Origin: Cryptomeria japonica
Taxonomy: Eukaryota > Streptophyta > Pinopsida > Cupressales > Cupressaceae
Direction of reading: 5' to 3'
Assembly: GCF_030272615.1 (NCBI RefSeq)
Contig: NC_081406.1
Span: 242,177,718 to 242,241,717, forward strand
Length of the DNA: 64,000 nucleotides
Shown: piece by piece, positions 44,175 through 54,762 of the stretch
Numbering within the stretch: the stretch's first letter is position 1
Layout of the letters: every line of letters begins with the position of its first letter
Notes under the pieces: model-generated
What the model saw: only the letters and a program-made list of their open reading frames with translations
What the model was told of the DNA's origin: nothing
Databases searched by the model: none
Position numbers and translations under genes: made by a program

Positions 44175-45325
44175 TATAGAGTCCTAAAATTGCATGCCTT
44201 TGCAATTGACCATATTTGGGGTCATCACCTTAGTGTTTGCATCCATATGCCTAATTTAGGTCTAATTGTACTTATACCATGCAAATTGGGCCTTGTTTTC
44301 ACTTTATCCATCATATAACCCCTTTCCCCGACCCTAAAAAGGAATAGGACCAAGGTGTGGCACTTTGGTCCTCATTAGGACTGGGGCACCATGCTCTGGT
44401 CCCCCTTAATTGGGCCTCTCTTTGACTCCCTCTTTCATCTTTAAAAAATGAGCAATAAATCTCTCCCTATGTCGGCCTTTGTTGGAAAATTAACAATATT
44501 TTCAACAGACAAGTATATAAGGAGGTTTTCCCCTCTCATTTGAAAAAAAGGAGAAAGATAACACAAATGTACAAGAGATCATAAGAGAAGATAAATATTA
44601 TCATCATCAAGCATTGAAGAATTCGTCAAGCATCTTTAGAGGTCTTCAAGGCTGCATTCTTCATTCATCAATTGTTGAGCATAATTACATCATTCATTTG
44701 CAAGCATTTGTGTGATTAGGGTTTGGTCATGTTCATGCCATTTCATATAACATATGTGATTACATTCAAGAAGAAAAGCATCATCATCATTCATTGCAGA
44801 TTTGAGAATATCCTTCCATCATTTTATTTTAGTATTTGCAATATTCCACTCAAGGTTGATTCCAAACTAGGGTTTGACTTAGGAAAACGCCTATTCCCAA
44901 CTTATTTCCCTTTCTTTTTGTGTGAAGGAAACAAGTATGAAGTTGTACTCTTTAGAATAGGCACTAGTTGCATAGACAAATCAACCCTTTTTGGTGTGCG
45001 AAAAAGTAGGAGGACCAGGGTGACAGGCACACCGGTCTCGACATTTTTGGAGTTGTTTTGGGGATCAAATCCAAATCTGCATATACTTCTTAGATCCAGG
45101 TGCGTGCAAAAATTTGACAACTGTGGCTCACTTTTTCTCATTTTTACTTTCATTTCTAGCATTTTTCCCTAATTTCAGCATTTCAACTCACAAAAGAGGT
45201 CAAATAAATTCACACCCCTTTGAGTCTGATTAGTATTTAGTCCTTATCATCATTGATTAGTGACTTAAGCAATTTAGTGGTTTTCATACATCTAATGGTG
45301 GAAAGCCTAATTTTTTACCATTACA
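44175..45325 (+). repeat. Element G left LTR
   Basis: 1151 bp; starts tatagagtcctaaaattg (the other copy tgtagcatcctaaaattg), ends taccattaca. Has two 31-bp units (44341-44402) of the minisatellite that counts four in the right LTR. Confidence 0.8.
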
Positions 45326-46377
45326 TTTTGGTGAACTTGCCTCCTTACACCCTTATTTTTTATTTATGTTCTTAGATCTGAGTGTTTATGCAATTTAAAA
45401 TTCAAATTTTCATTTACAAGTTTGATTTCCTTGCAAATTTTAAAAATTTAGAGGTTAATTTCACTAAAACCCTAATTTTTAAATTCAAAATTGAGTTTGT
45501 GAATTGCTTAATTTGGATTAATTATTTCAGATATATGTGTGTTCCAATTTCAAAATTCAAAATTTCACCTACAAATCAAATTTCAAATTTTAATTTTAAA
45601 ATTAAGTGGTTAATTTCAAAAATCCTATTTTTTAGAGCTACCTCAAATTCAAAATGGCAATCTTGGATCAAATTTAAATTTTAAATTTTAAAATTAAGTG
45701 GTTAATTAAAAGAACCCTAATTTTTGAATTTAAATTAACCTTATGGGTTGCCCAATTTTGGATTAATCATTTCAATTTCAACCTTAGATCAAATTTTAAA
45801 TTTAAATTTTAAAATTAAGAGGTTCTTTTCATAAGGACCTAATTTTTAAATTTAAACTGCATAATTTTTCACAATTATTCTTTCTTTTTAAAATCACATT
45901 TGCTTATTTAATTGAACAATCATTTTTACAAATTTTTTGCATTATTTAATTATTTCAAATTTCAAAATTCAAATTCCAAGTTTCAAATTCTCATTTCACA
46001 TTTTTCAAAATTTAAATCTTGATTTTAAAATTAAAAAATTAAAAAAAAAGGATTTAAAAAAAAAAAACCAAATTTGTGGATTGTTTATTTTTTCTTTCGT
46101 AAATTAAGAGGTTTTTATTTAAAAAACCCAAATTTATTATTTTTCTTTGATCTAAATTTAAATATTCATCATGGAAATTGATGGATCTGATTTATTTGCT
46201 ATTTCACATATGATTACATTGCTTTTTACCTACATTTATTATAATCATGTGTTGGATAATGGCTTCTTTCACTTCATGTTACTTATTTTCATTCATAACA
46301 CTTGGACATATTGCATTTTTAGGATTTCCAAGTTGCTTCCTTTTCATTAATTAGGTCTCAAAGCTTTCATTAATCAT
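45326..46377 (+). other. Element G AT-rich leader with degenerate tandem repeats
   Basis: ttttggtgaacttgcc right after the LTR may be a decayed gypsy primer site. From 45,430 to 46,140 the sequence is nearly all A and T, with at least five loose repeats of a ttaaaattaagtggttaatt phrase followed by accctaatttttaaatt, spaced 85-150 bases. No coding signal; the 45382-45684 frame is a composition artefact. Confidence 0.7.
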
Positions 46378-47074
46378 ATGCATTGTGTTATGGTAATATT
46401 TTTGGGGAAATACATTTCTTACGTAGATCATCTAAAAGCTTTTGTAGATCCCAATCCTAGAGATGTTAATGGAAAACATAACACTTGTACCTCTCTTAGG
46501 GTATCTAATGTGAATGAAGAAAGAGATAATACTCCTATCAATGATCTATCTAATGGAGAGCAAGCGTTAAAGAGAAACATGGTACGATCTTCTTCTTATA
46601 TACATACCCTTGTGCAAGGGGTGCAAGATCAAAATATTTATGTTTCTATCTCTCTAGATCCTCCTTATTCTCCTAGAGCCTATGTTAGTCATCAAAAAAA
46701 TTGTAGAGAAGATGATGTTATGCATTTCATTCATGATCTCTCTCCCCACATAACATTAAGCAAAGATAAGGCCTTAGATGATAAGGATCTTCCTTCTCAA
46801 TCTACCAAAGAGGATATACATGATGAAATAATGGAAAATCCTCCTCCACAAGGTATTCCTTCTTCATCTACCAATCCTTTCATTCCTCGTAATCATCCTT
46901 ACACTAAAAAATTCAAATAAATTTATTAAAATGTCCCCCCGCCTTCTCAATTAACAAATTCTTATAGGAGTGGCTTTAACATAATTTCAAAACAAGGTTT
47001 TAGAGGACAAGGACTTGGAAAGTTTGAACAAGGAATTAGAGTCGCTATAAACCCTATTGGATATGGTTGGTCAC
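46378..47074 (+). pseudogene. Element G ORF with G-patch-like end
   Basis: The frame 46378-46917 (180 codons) is of mixed polar composition (DHLKAFVDPNPRDVNGKHN, LDPPYSPRAYVS, PPPQGIPSSSTNPFIPRN) and unknown to me. After a frameshift the next frame reads RGQGLGKFEQGIRVAINPIG, a G-patch-like phrase of gypsy polyproteins. It is cut at 47074 by element E. The part before the G-patch may be the linker after the protease. No gag or protease was recognised. Confidence 0.55.
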
Positions 47075-47768
47075 TGTTTATGCTAGGATATGTTGTTGTC
47101 ATTGATGTCAACATATTCTTGTGATTTATTCAGGTGTGATTGGGAAGATTTTTTGATCCGGTTTTGTAGTTGGGTTTTGTTGATTATTGTTTTTTAGAGG
47201 TTGATATTTCCTCTGGTATATTCCGGTGTGATCAGATTTTGTGATAAGACTTTGGGATATTGTTTTGGATGGTCTTGTGTATCTTCATTTCAGATGGTTT
47301 TTGATTTGGTTCTCCACATGTTATCTTTCTTCATGACGGTTGTTGATTGGTTGTATTCTTGAGCTTCTAGATGTTGACAAATGAAGATTTGAAAAGTGGT
47401 GTTGGTGTAGCTATTTTGGATGATTCTAACATGCTTGCTGGTGTTTCCTAGTCGCATCCTATTTTTTTTGGCAATCTGCATTGATTGTTGTGCAAATTTT
47501 TGTTGGTTTTCATCAATCACAATTTTGATTTTCGCGTTATGCAATTTTCTTGGTGGTGTAGCATGTTACAGGTGATCTTGGCATGAATTTCAGTGGAGTT
47601 GAGCATTTGGGAATATGATTTAGGTCCATGTTATGCTATGTAAATTATTATATTGGTCTTGTGGTCGATCTTTGTATCGTGTGATATAATTTTGTAATTG
47701 AGGGTTTAGCTGATCTTTTTATCAAGGTTGATGAATTGTATATATAGGTGAGTTATTCATGTAGTTTT
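47075..47768 (+). repeat. Element E 5' LTR, first part
   Basis: tgtttatgctaggatatgtt, then ttgtcattgatgtcaaca. Interrupted at the gtttt phrase (47764-47768), which is the left target duplication of D. Confidence 0.8.
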
Positions 47769-49274
47769 TGATAACTGGATGATGAACAATAAGTACCAAA
47801 CCGGTACTGAGTGGGGGGGGTGAATCAGTATAGTCACAAAAACTTTTCCCGAACCGGTTTGACTGCAAACACTACAAATGTCTGACATATAGTAACACCG
47901 GTTTGAAATAGAGTGCAACCGATAAAGCTAAGAATGACTGTGACAAGCATTAACTGGTTAATCACTTAGCTTTCCACTCAATGTAATACTACACTTCCAT
48001 TTCACCCTTATGCATGAATAGGTAATCTATCATCAGAAATATAATAACAGTTAGCTTAACATGATTTACCTTTAGACATAAATCACTTAAATCATCGCAT
48101 GAAAAACACTACACATGACACACAAATTTTTCATGTGGAAACCCAACTGGGAAAAACCACGGGGGGGATGAATACCCACAAGTTGCTTTTGAAGTCCGCT
48201 CTGTTAGGAGCCTAGTCCGATTAAAGACTATTACAACAGGTTCTGCTAGGAACCAATCCTGTTAGAGATCACCCGGTTAAGGGATGGCTAAATACCCGAT
48301 TAAGGGTTAAACCCTGTTAGAGGATTTCAAGAACTCAATGAGTTTGAGTCACCCTGTTAAAGGATTTACAACAAGCTGGTTAAAGCTACCTAGTTAAGGG
48401 ATTTTCCAACTATTGAAGTGGTTAAAGATCAACAGGTATTACAATGATCTGATAATAGCACTCAATGCCTAATGCAAATCCGCTTAAGTTCCTTCCTTCT
48501 GCACACACACTATGCAAGTATCATACCTCTTATCTGGTCTAGAAAGAATCACATATCTTTGCACTTAGATACACACACACCATTTTCCAACAAACTCAAC
48601 ATGCAACACAACATCGACCTTATAGAAAACATATAGGTCAGCAACATAAATCCTGAACCCTAAACATTTAGGTTTACCAATACAGTCGATTCAATCCTGA
48701 TCGTTAATCACATTGCATTTGACTACAATGGTCTTGAAGAAATCTCAAGACATTCTCCATCGTTCGTTCTTCACTGCTTCATGGAGGCGATAACCCATCA
48801 CACACTCTCCAGCGTTTACAAGGACTTTGCACATTCCTGAGGTGGATAGGATTGATCTGCTTCATGCAAGATCCTTCACACACTCAAGATGACGTGGCAA
48901 CATGATCTGATCTTCATTATAATGCTAACTCATCACACAAGCTTTGAACACTTCAACCGGAAACCCTGAAGTTGAGACTACCAACTGGTAGTCATGCAAA
49001 ACCTTCATATATAGGTTCTCATGCCAGCATATCGGTTTACCTCAAACAAACATACCACTTCACCTTTTCACATATATCGGTTCACAATGTTATACCGGTT
49101 CTCACATATACCGGTTCTCTTTGCCGGTTGCTTAACTTCAATTAACTTCAATATACCGATTCACTTCACAATAGATTGTCATCAATAACAATAACCGGTT
49201 CACTCTCCAACATATTGACATCAATGACAACATACAATATCATCATGTCAGCATATTCTGCACAAATGCCAATA
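47769..49274 (-). repeat. Element D left (3') LTR
   Basis: 1506 bp. tgataactggatgatgaac, a G run with tgaatcagta (47812-47831), the hairpin block at 48135-48160, and a stretch with repeated gttaaag and ctgttagagga phrases (48200-48440). Many ACCGGTT words lie in 48,950-49,205. Ends gccaata (gccaaca in the other copy). Confidence 0.92.
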
Positions 49275-49290
49275 ATCTCCCCCTTTGGCA
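49275..49290 (-). promoter_or_regulatory. Element D polypurine tract
   Basis: atctccccctttggca, followed by ttgatggca, directly inside the 3' LTR. A second such stretch (tctccccctttgaca) at about 49374. Confidence 0.85.
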
Positions 49291-49519
49291 TTGATGGCAA
49301 TATACAAAGATATCTCTCTTTCTGCATCACATCTTCTTCCCCAAATTTGCAGATATCTTCTCCGCTTCACATCTTCTCCCCCTTTGACAACAATGCCAAA
49401 GTGGAGGCACAAGCTTACCACGTTCCACTATGCTACTCCCCCTAAGGAGTAGCATCCTTTAACACATCAATCCTGAAAAGAATTGACAATGCAATACCTG
49501 ACTGATGTGGAGCACATAA

Positions 49520-50107
49520 GTTTAGTTCACCTCTTGAAGGGGTAGCACCCCTAATTCCCCTCTCAAATAGGTAAATATAGCCTTCGGTAGAGGCTTGGTG
49601 AATATGTTTGCTAACTGCTCCTTACTAGAAACATGTTCCAATATAACCTCTTTGTTCTGAACCTTTTCCCCTCAAGAAATGATACTTAAGTTCAAAGTGC
49701 TCGGTTCTAGCATGTAAAACCGGATTCATGGAAATGTTAATTGCACTTGTATTGTCATAAAATATGCTTACCGGTTTAGATATAGGAAATTTGAAGCCAT
49801 TCAATACATGCTTCATCCAAATAGTCTAGGTGAAGTTCATAAAAGGTGCAACATACTCCGCTTCTGTTGTAGACTGAGAGATATAACTTTGCTTTTTACT
49901 CATCCATGAAACTAGTCTACCACCGAGGAAGAATGCACCACCGGTTGTGCTCTTCCAGTCATCTACATTACCATCGCAATTAGCATCTGTGAACACTTTC
50001 AAGTTGAAATCATTATTGTATGGATACCATAACCCATAGTCAACTGTTCCCTTCAGATATCTAAGAATCTACTTGACTGCTACCAAGTGGGATTCTCTTG
50101 GGCTTTG
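49520..50107 (-). pseudogene. Element D RNase H
   Basis: On the minus strand: ILRYLKGTVDYGLWYP, the LKVFTDANCDGNVDDWKST motif (the usual DADWAG has Asn-Cys-Asp), GGAFFLGGRLVSWMSKKQS, STTEAEYVA, then after a stop the frame 49816-49625 with IFYDNTSAINISMNPV and HFELKYHFLR. A frameshift just after it throws the last part (ANIFTKPL region) out of frame. Confidence 0.9.
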
Positions 50108-50962
50108 CTAGAACCGAGTAGTAATACCCACTACATGTGCAATATTCGGTCTGCTATGCACTACATAATGCAACTTACGAATCATTGATCGGTAATCCTT
50201 CTCATTTACCACTGCTGAGTCATCTTCTTTTGATAAATTGCAACTGGTCACCATTGGTGTACCAACCGGTTTACTGTCTTCCATGCCAAAGGTCTTCAAC
50301 ACCTCTTTGACATACTTGGACTGAGTAATAAAGATTCTATCTTTCATTTGCTGAATCTGAAGTCCAATGAAGAACTTAATTTCCCCTATGAGTGATATCT
50401 CAAACTCCTTTTTCATGTCATTTGCAAAATCATGACTAATCTTGTCATCACCACCAAAGATTATGTCATCAACAAATACTTCACAGCTTAGAATCTGATC
50501 TCCTTCTGATTTCAAGTAGATATTTCTATCTTCACTTGTTCTTTCAAATCCAATCTTCACAAGATGGGAGTGCAAGTGTTCATACCATGCTCTAGGTGTC
50601 TGCTTCAGTCCATACAAGGCTTTATGTAGCCTACACACCATGTCACTATCTTATGATAGGGCAAACCCATCTGGTTGTTCTATGTACACCTCCTCTTCAA
50701 GTATTCCATTTAGGAATGCAGATTTTACATCCATTTGATATACCTTGAATCCTTTAAAAGCTACATATGCAAGAAGCATACACACTCCTTCCAATCTTGC
50801 TACTAGAGAAAAGGTTTCTCCATAGTCTTCTCCTTCTTCTTGGGCGTATCCTTTACACACTAGTCTGGCTTTGTTCCTTACCACTGTGCCATCCTCATTT
50901 AACTTGTTTCTGAAAACCCATTTGGTTCCAATGACATTTTTATGCTCTGGTCTGGGTACCAA
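50108..50962 (-). pseudogene. Element D reverse transcriptase
   Basis: Frames 50962-50651 and 50641-50108 are separated by a stop. They hold [53 protein letters not shown], then [19 protein letters not shown], the catalytic FVDDIIFGG box, LIGEIKFFIGLQIQQ and SKPVGTPM. Both catalytic Asp are kept. One stop (after DGFALS) and one at the end (before the SPRESH phrase) are the only visible lesions. Confidence 0.92.
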
Positions 50963-51920
50963 AGACCAATACCATTCTTCTCTATCTGTTCAAGTTCCTC
51001 GTCCATTGCCTTGATCCAGTCTTCATCTTTATGTGCCTCTTTGAATGATTTAGGCCCAAATTCAGAGATCATACATGAGCTTTCTCTGACCTTTCTTCTT
51101 GTAAGAATTCCTGCATCTTTGTCTCTTATGATCTGCTTTGGATCATGATTGAGTTTGACATATCTAGGTATGTTCTTAAGAGATTCCTCTTGCTTTTCTT
51201 CTTCATCCTCATCTTCATCAACATCAGCATCCACCGGTGTAGGAGCACAGTTATTGGTACTGGGCTGATTTGCAACCGGTTCCCAGAAGGTTGCTACCAG
51301 TTCATCTCTTACTTGCTTACTGCCAATTTCCTCAGGTTTTCCAGAGTTTTCATCAACTCTAACATTGATGCTTTCAATAATTCTCTGAGTCCTATTGTTG
51401 AAACATTTGAGAGCTTTACTCTTGGTGGAATATCCTAAGAATATTCCTTCATCACATTTTGCATCAAACTTTCTCTGATGTTCACTCCTCTTGATATAAC
51501 ATTTGCTACCAAAAATTTTAAAGTAGCTTACCACTGGTGTCTTACCGGTCCAATACTCATAAGGAGTCTTATCCTTGCCTTTCTTGATGAGTACCTGGTT
51601 CATTGTGTAGATTGCAGTGCTCACCGCTTCTCTCCAAAAGGTGTGAGCAACTTTTCCTTGGATCAACATGGTTCTAGCCTCTTCAACCATAGTCCGGTTG
51701 TTTCTCTCTACTAGACCATTCTGCTGTGGAGTCCGGGGGGCAGACAGTTGCCTCTTGATGCCATTCTCTTCACAATATTTGTTGAATTCACCGGAAGTGA
51801 ATTCCCCTCCTTGATCAGTTCTAAGGCATTTGATTCTTCTACCACTTTCCTTTTCTACCAGTGCTCTGCAAGCTTCAGACTTGTCCTTCAAGAATGTGAC
51901 CCACATCATTCTTGAACAAT
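50963..51920 (-). pseudogene. Element D integrase, second part, and linker
   Basis: A 336-codon frame continues the integrase after the inserted element: MMWVTFLKDKSE, IKCLRTDQGGEFTS (second Asp), PRTPQQNGLVERNNRT (catalytic Glu in the usual position), FWREAVSTAIYTMNQ, YFKIFGSKCYIKR, KCDEGIFLGYS. Then comes an acidic linker with a DVDEDEDEEEKQEES run and the start of the RT fold ([11 protein letters not shown]). A frameshift near 50,960 leads into the RT frame. Confidence 0.92.
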
Positions 51921-53012
51921 GGGTGAACTCACAATAATGGTTCCCACTTTTTTGCCACTTTTGACACTGAGATGAACAATTTTAAAATAATCTTCAACTT
52001 CTGACAACTATAACTTTTAAACTATTAAGAATTTGAAGATGATGTAAATTAGTGATTTGTAGAATTTTGTCTGTAGATTCTATATATATTTTTTTCAAAT
52101 TTTTTTGAAGGATTTTTAAATTTTTTTTCCATCTCCCTCGTAAAGTAGTTTTTTACAACAAACTACATTTTTTAAGAGTGATGTGCCTCCTGAAATGCAT
52201 AACTTTTTTTCTATAAATGATAAAAAGTCAATTCTTTCGAATTTTGGTTTGTAACATCAATATCAAGGGCTTGCAGTTGGTTTGATATCGATATGTTTAA
52301 TATTTTTTATTTTATTAAGTTTTGAAGTTCGACTAGTCATAATTCAGACATAGGTTTACGTTTGAACACATAACTTATTCTATATATATCGAAATTCAAT
52401 TTTATTTTTTTTGTTAGAAAGAAGACATCAATACCTAGGGCTTAGATATTTTTCAAATTTTTTTTGAATTAGTTTCCTATTTTCCCAATGCGTTGAACAG
52501 AGAAGTTCATGTTCGGTGAAAAACCTATATTTGGTAAAATTAAAAAAACAAGTTCATAATAAACTCAATATGTAATAAAATTATATTCATTGGAAAGCTT
52601 GCTTCAAGGACTATAATATTACATTTTGGGTTGTCAAGATCATTCCATTTGAGCCTTCAACAAGAGGTTTCAAGGAAAAAAATCTGCAAAAAAAAGTAGA
52701 AATCTTCAGAGAAGTGTTAAAAAGGGGGTTCGAACAAAGGGGGGTTCGAGCGAACCCCCCTTTTTTAGGGGGGTTCGAATGAAGGGGGGTTCGATCGAAC
52801 CCCCATGCTATAATTGAAAAACAACATAAATGGGCATTAAAAGTTCTTCGCTCGAAAGATGGGGTTCGAGCGAAGTGGGGTCTTCGCTCGAACCCCAAAG
52901 GGTATTCCGTTCCAACACCCCCACTTCGCTCGAACCCCCCGTAAACAAAATTTTCCACTGTCACCAATTTCCTTCATTGGCAAAAGTGGGAACCAGCTTT
53001 GTGAGTTCACCC
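51921..53012. mobile_element. Terminal-inverted-repeat DNA element in the D integrase
   Basis: Ends are inverted copies: GGGTGAACTCACAA, three or four variable bases, then TGGTTCCCACTTTT and GCCA (51921-51957; complement at the right end, about 52,978-53,012). CAAT (51917-51920) is repeated at 53013-53016. Removing the element and one CAAT restores an uninterrupted integrase reading frame between a DD pair and an SRMMW phrase. There is no transposase-like frame: the longest (52611-52967 minus, 118 codons) follows the palindromes. It is a non-autonomous element of 1092 bp. The superfamily is uncertain, since a 4-bp duplication with GGGTG ends fits none of the common plant types well. Confidence 0.9.
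52739..52940. repeat. Cluster of TTCG-centred palindromes
   Basis: GGGGGGTTCG-AG-CGAACCCCCC (52739-52760) and GGGGGTTCGATCGAACCCCC (52785-52804) are perfect or nearly perfect palindromes. Further copies of TTCGAGCGAA or its complement TTCGCTCGAA with flanking G or C runs follow at about 52848, 52866, 52883 and 52926. G runs of 4-7 and C runs of 4-7 alternate. Lies inside the terminal-inverted-repeat element. Confidence 0.9.
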
Positions 53013-53016
53013 CAAT

Positions 53017-53830
53017 CATCTGTAAGAATCATGAAATACCTATCTCCCTGCACACTCCTAATTTTCATAGGACCACACAAATCAGTATGCACAAGATCAA
53101 GTAAATTGTCTACTGTTAAAGATTTACCTTTGAAAGTTGAGGAAGACATTTTCCCCAGTTGACATTCTATGCATAAAGGATTTTTCGGTTTGCTCATCAC
53201 CGATAATCCTCTAACTGCCTTGGTCTTACTGGCCTTCACAATGTTATCAAAGTTTACATGGTAGAGTCTCCTATGCCATATCTAGCTATCATCAAACTTA
53301 GCCATAAGACATGTACTTACATTTGCATTCAGTTGAAATAAGTTACCTTTGGTCTGCATACCGGTGGCCACCAATTCACTTTTCTTTCCTTTGATTCTGC
53401 ATACTTCATTTTTGAATTTCAGAGTGAGTCCACTGTCATTCAGTTGGGCAACACTCAATAGATTGTGTCTGAGACCTTCCACCCAATACACATTGTTAGC
53501 ACTACTCTTTCCATTCAAAGAGATGGACCCTCTTCCTCTGACCATACATGGTGCATCATTACCAAAGCGAACCACACCGCCATCATATTCTTCCAAAGAT
53601 AGAAACTTGCTTCGGTCACCAGTCATATGGTGAGAACAACCACTATCAATAATCCACTCATTGGAATTATCAAAGCGGGAGACAAGAGCCTTCTTGTCTG
53701 ACACATCTTCCTTTACTACAACAAACACAATATCTCCATTTTCTTCATCTTCTGATTCCTCATCTGTGACACCTTCATCAACTGCTACAAAACAGTTTCT
53801 CTGGTTTCCTCCTTTGAATTTCTTGAACAT
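53017..53830 (-). pseudogene. Element D protease, gag-pre-integrase and integrase start
   Basis: The frame 53830-53282: an acidic end of gag (VTDEESEDEENGD), the protease site EWIIDSGCSHHMTGDRSKF, VRFGNDAPCMVRGRGSISL and LLSVAQLNDSGL. After a stop the text reads IWHRRLYHVNFDNI and LCIECQLGKMSSSTFKGK (gag-pre-integrase His/Cys residues), then LVHTDLCGPMKIRSVQGD and YFMILTDD, where the inserted element interrupts the integrase. Catalytic Asp of protease and first Asp of integrase are kept. Confidence 0.92.
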
Positions 53831-54691
53831 TTCCGGTTTGTCCTTGTTGTCACCATTAGGACAGTTTATAGCAATATGTCCTATCTAGTTACAAGAAAAG
53901 AATTTCAAAGGGAGCTTACCTCTGTATTTACGGGTTCCTTTAGGAAGTCTCCTGGCAAGAAGAGCTTCAAATTCCATAAGAATCTCCTCATCATCCATTT
54001 CTCTGCTCTGTCTTGGTTCACCGCTGATGCTTGCTTCTTTTCCTTTTCTGGATGGTGCAGTAGAAGCTCTAAAAGTTGATTCAGTCTTTTGAATACTGCC
54101 ATCAAAACTATTTAGCTCATAGGTTGTCAACTTTGCAATGATGGAGTCTAGGGATACCTTAGTCTTGTCTATTGATCTCAACTCCTAAATAGCAGCAACC
54201 CTTATTGCATAGACCGGTAATAAGGACCTCGGGACTTTACTAATAACAGTAAAGTCTTCCATTTTTCCTCCTGCACTCTTGATGTCTCCAATAATAGTCT
54301 TGATTCTCATTCCATATTGTTGAATGGTCTCACTTTCAACCATCCGCATGTCTTCAAACTTCCCTCTAAGGCTTTCTTCCTTAGCTTGTTTTACATGCTC
54401 ATCACTACCATAGATATTCTCAAGAGTGTCCCATACTTCTTTGGGATTATCTTTATCCTGGACATCAATAAACTCAATGTTAGATAAGCTGCTAATTAGG
54501 GCTTCCATGACTTGCCCATTCTCTTGTATCTCTCTCTTTTGATCATTGGTGAGAGTACCGACAGGAATAACAAAAGCATTCTCAACATAGCTCCAGTGTT
54601 GAGAACCCATGTTTTTGATGTAAATCTTCATTCTATCCTTCCATATTTTAAAGTTATCTCTGTTGAACTTTGGACCTTCCCTCTTCATCAT
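53831..54691 (-). pseudogene. Element D gag
   Basis: The frame 54691-54185 begins MMKREGPKFNRDNFKIWKDR (DUF4219-like), then KEVWDTLENIYGSDEHVKQ and LRGKFEDMRMVESETIQQYG (UBN2). A stop at 54186 is followed by the open frame to 53885 with IIAKLTTYELNSFDGSIQK and MEFEALLARRLPKGTRKYRG. The knuckle reads FFSCN-stop-IGHIAINC, so the first Cys is Phe and one codon is a stop. Otherwise well kept. Confidence 0.9.
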
Positions 54692-54748
54692 TACAATAGG
54701 ATCTTTCCCTCAAGCGGTTAAGCTTACAACATAGAGGACCTGGAGGAT

Positions 54749-54760
54749 GCTCTGATACCA
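54749..54760 (-). promoter_or_regulatory. Element D primer binding site
   Basis: gctctgatacca, exact complement of TGGTATCAGAGC, two bases inside the 5' LTR. Confidence 0.94.
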
Positions 54761-54762
54761 AT

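Noticed and set aside
45382-45684. 100-codon frame in the G leader
   Set aside because: Phe/Lys/Ile/Asn composition comes from A/T-only tandem repeats; no protein signal.
52739-52940. Palindrome cluster as a CRISPR-like array
   Set aside because: No regular spacers, units in both orientations, plant context and no associated genes.
52611-52967. 118-codon minus frame inside the DNA element, as a transposase or other protein
   Set aside because: Its Pro/Arg/Phe/Gly-rich sequence is produced by the alternating G/C runs and TTCG palindromes; overlapping frames on both strands are equally open, and no catalytic motif is seen.
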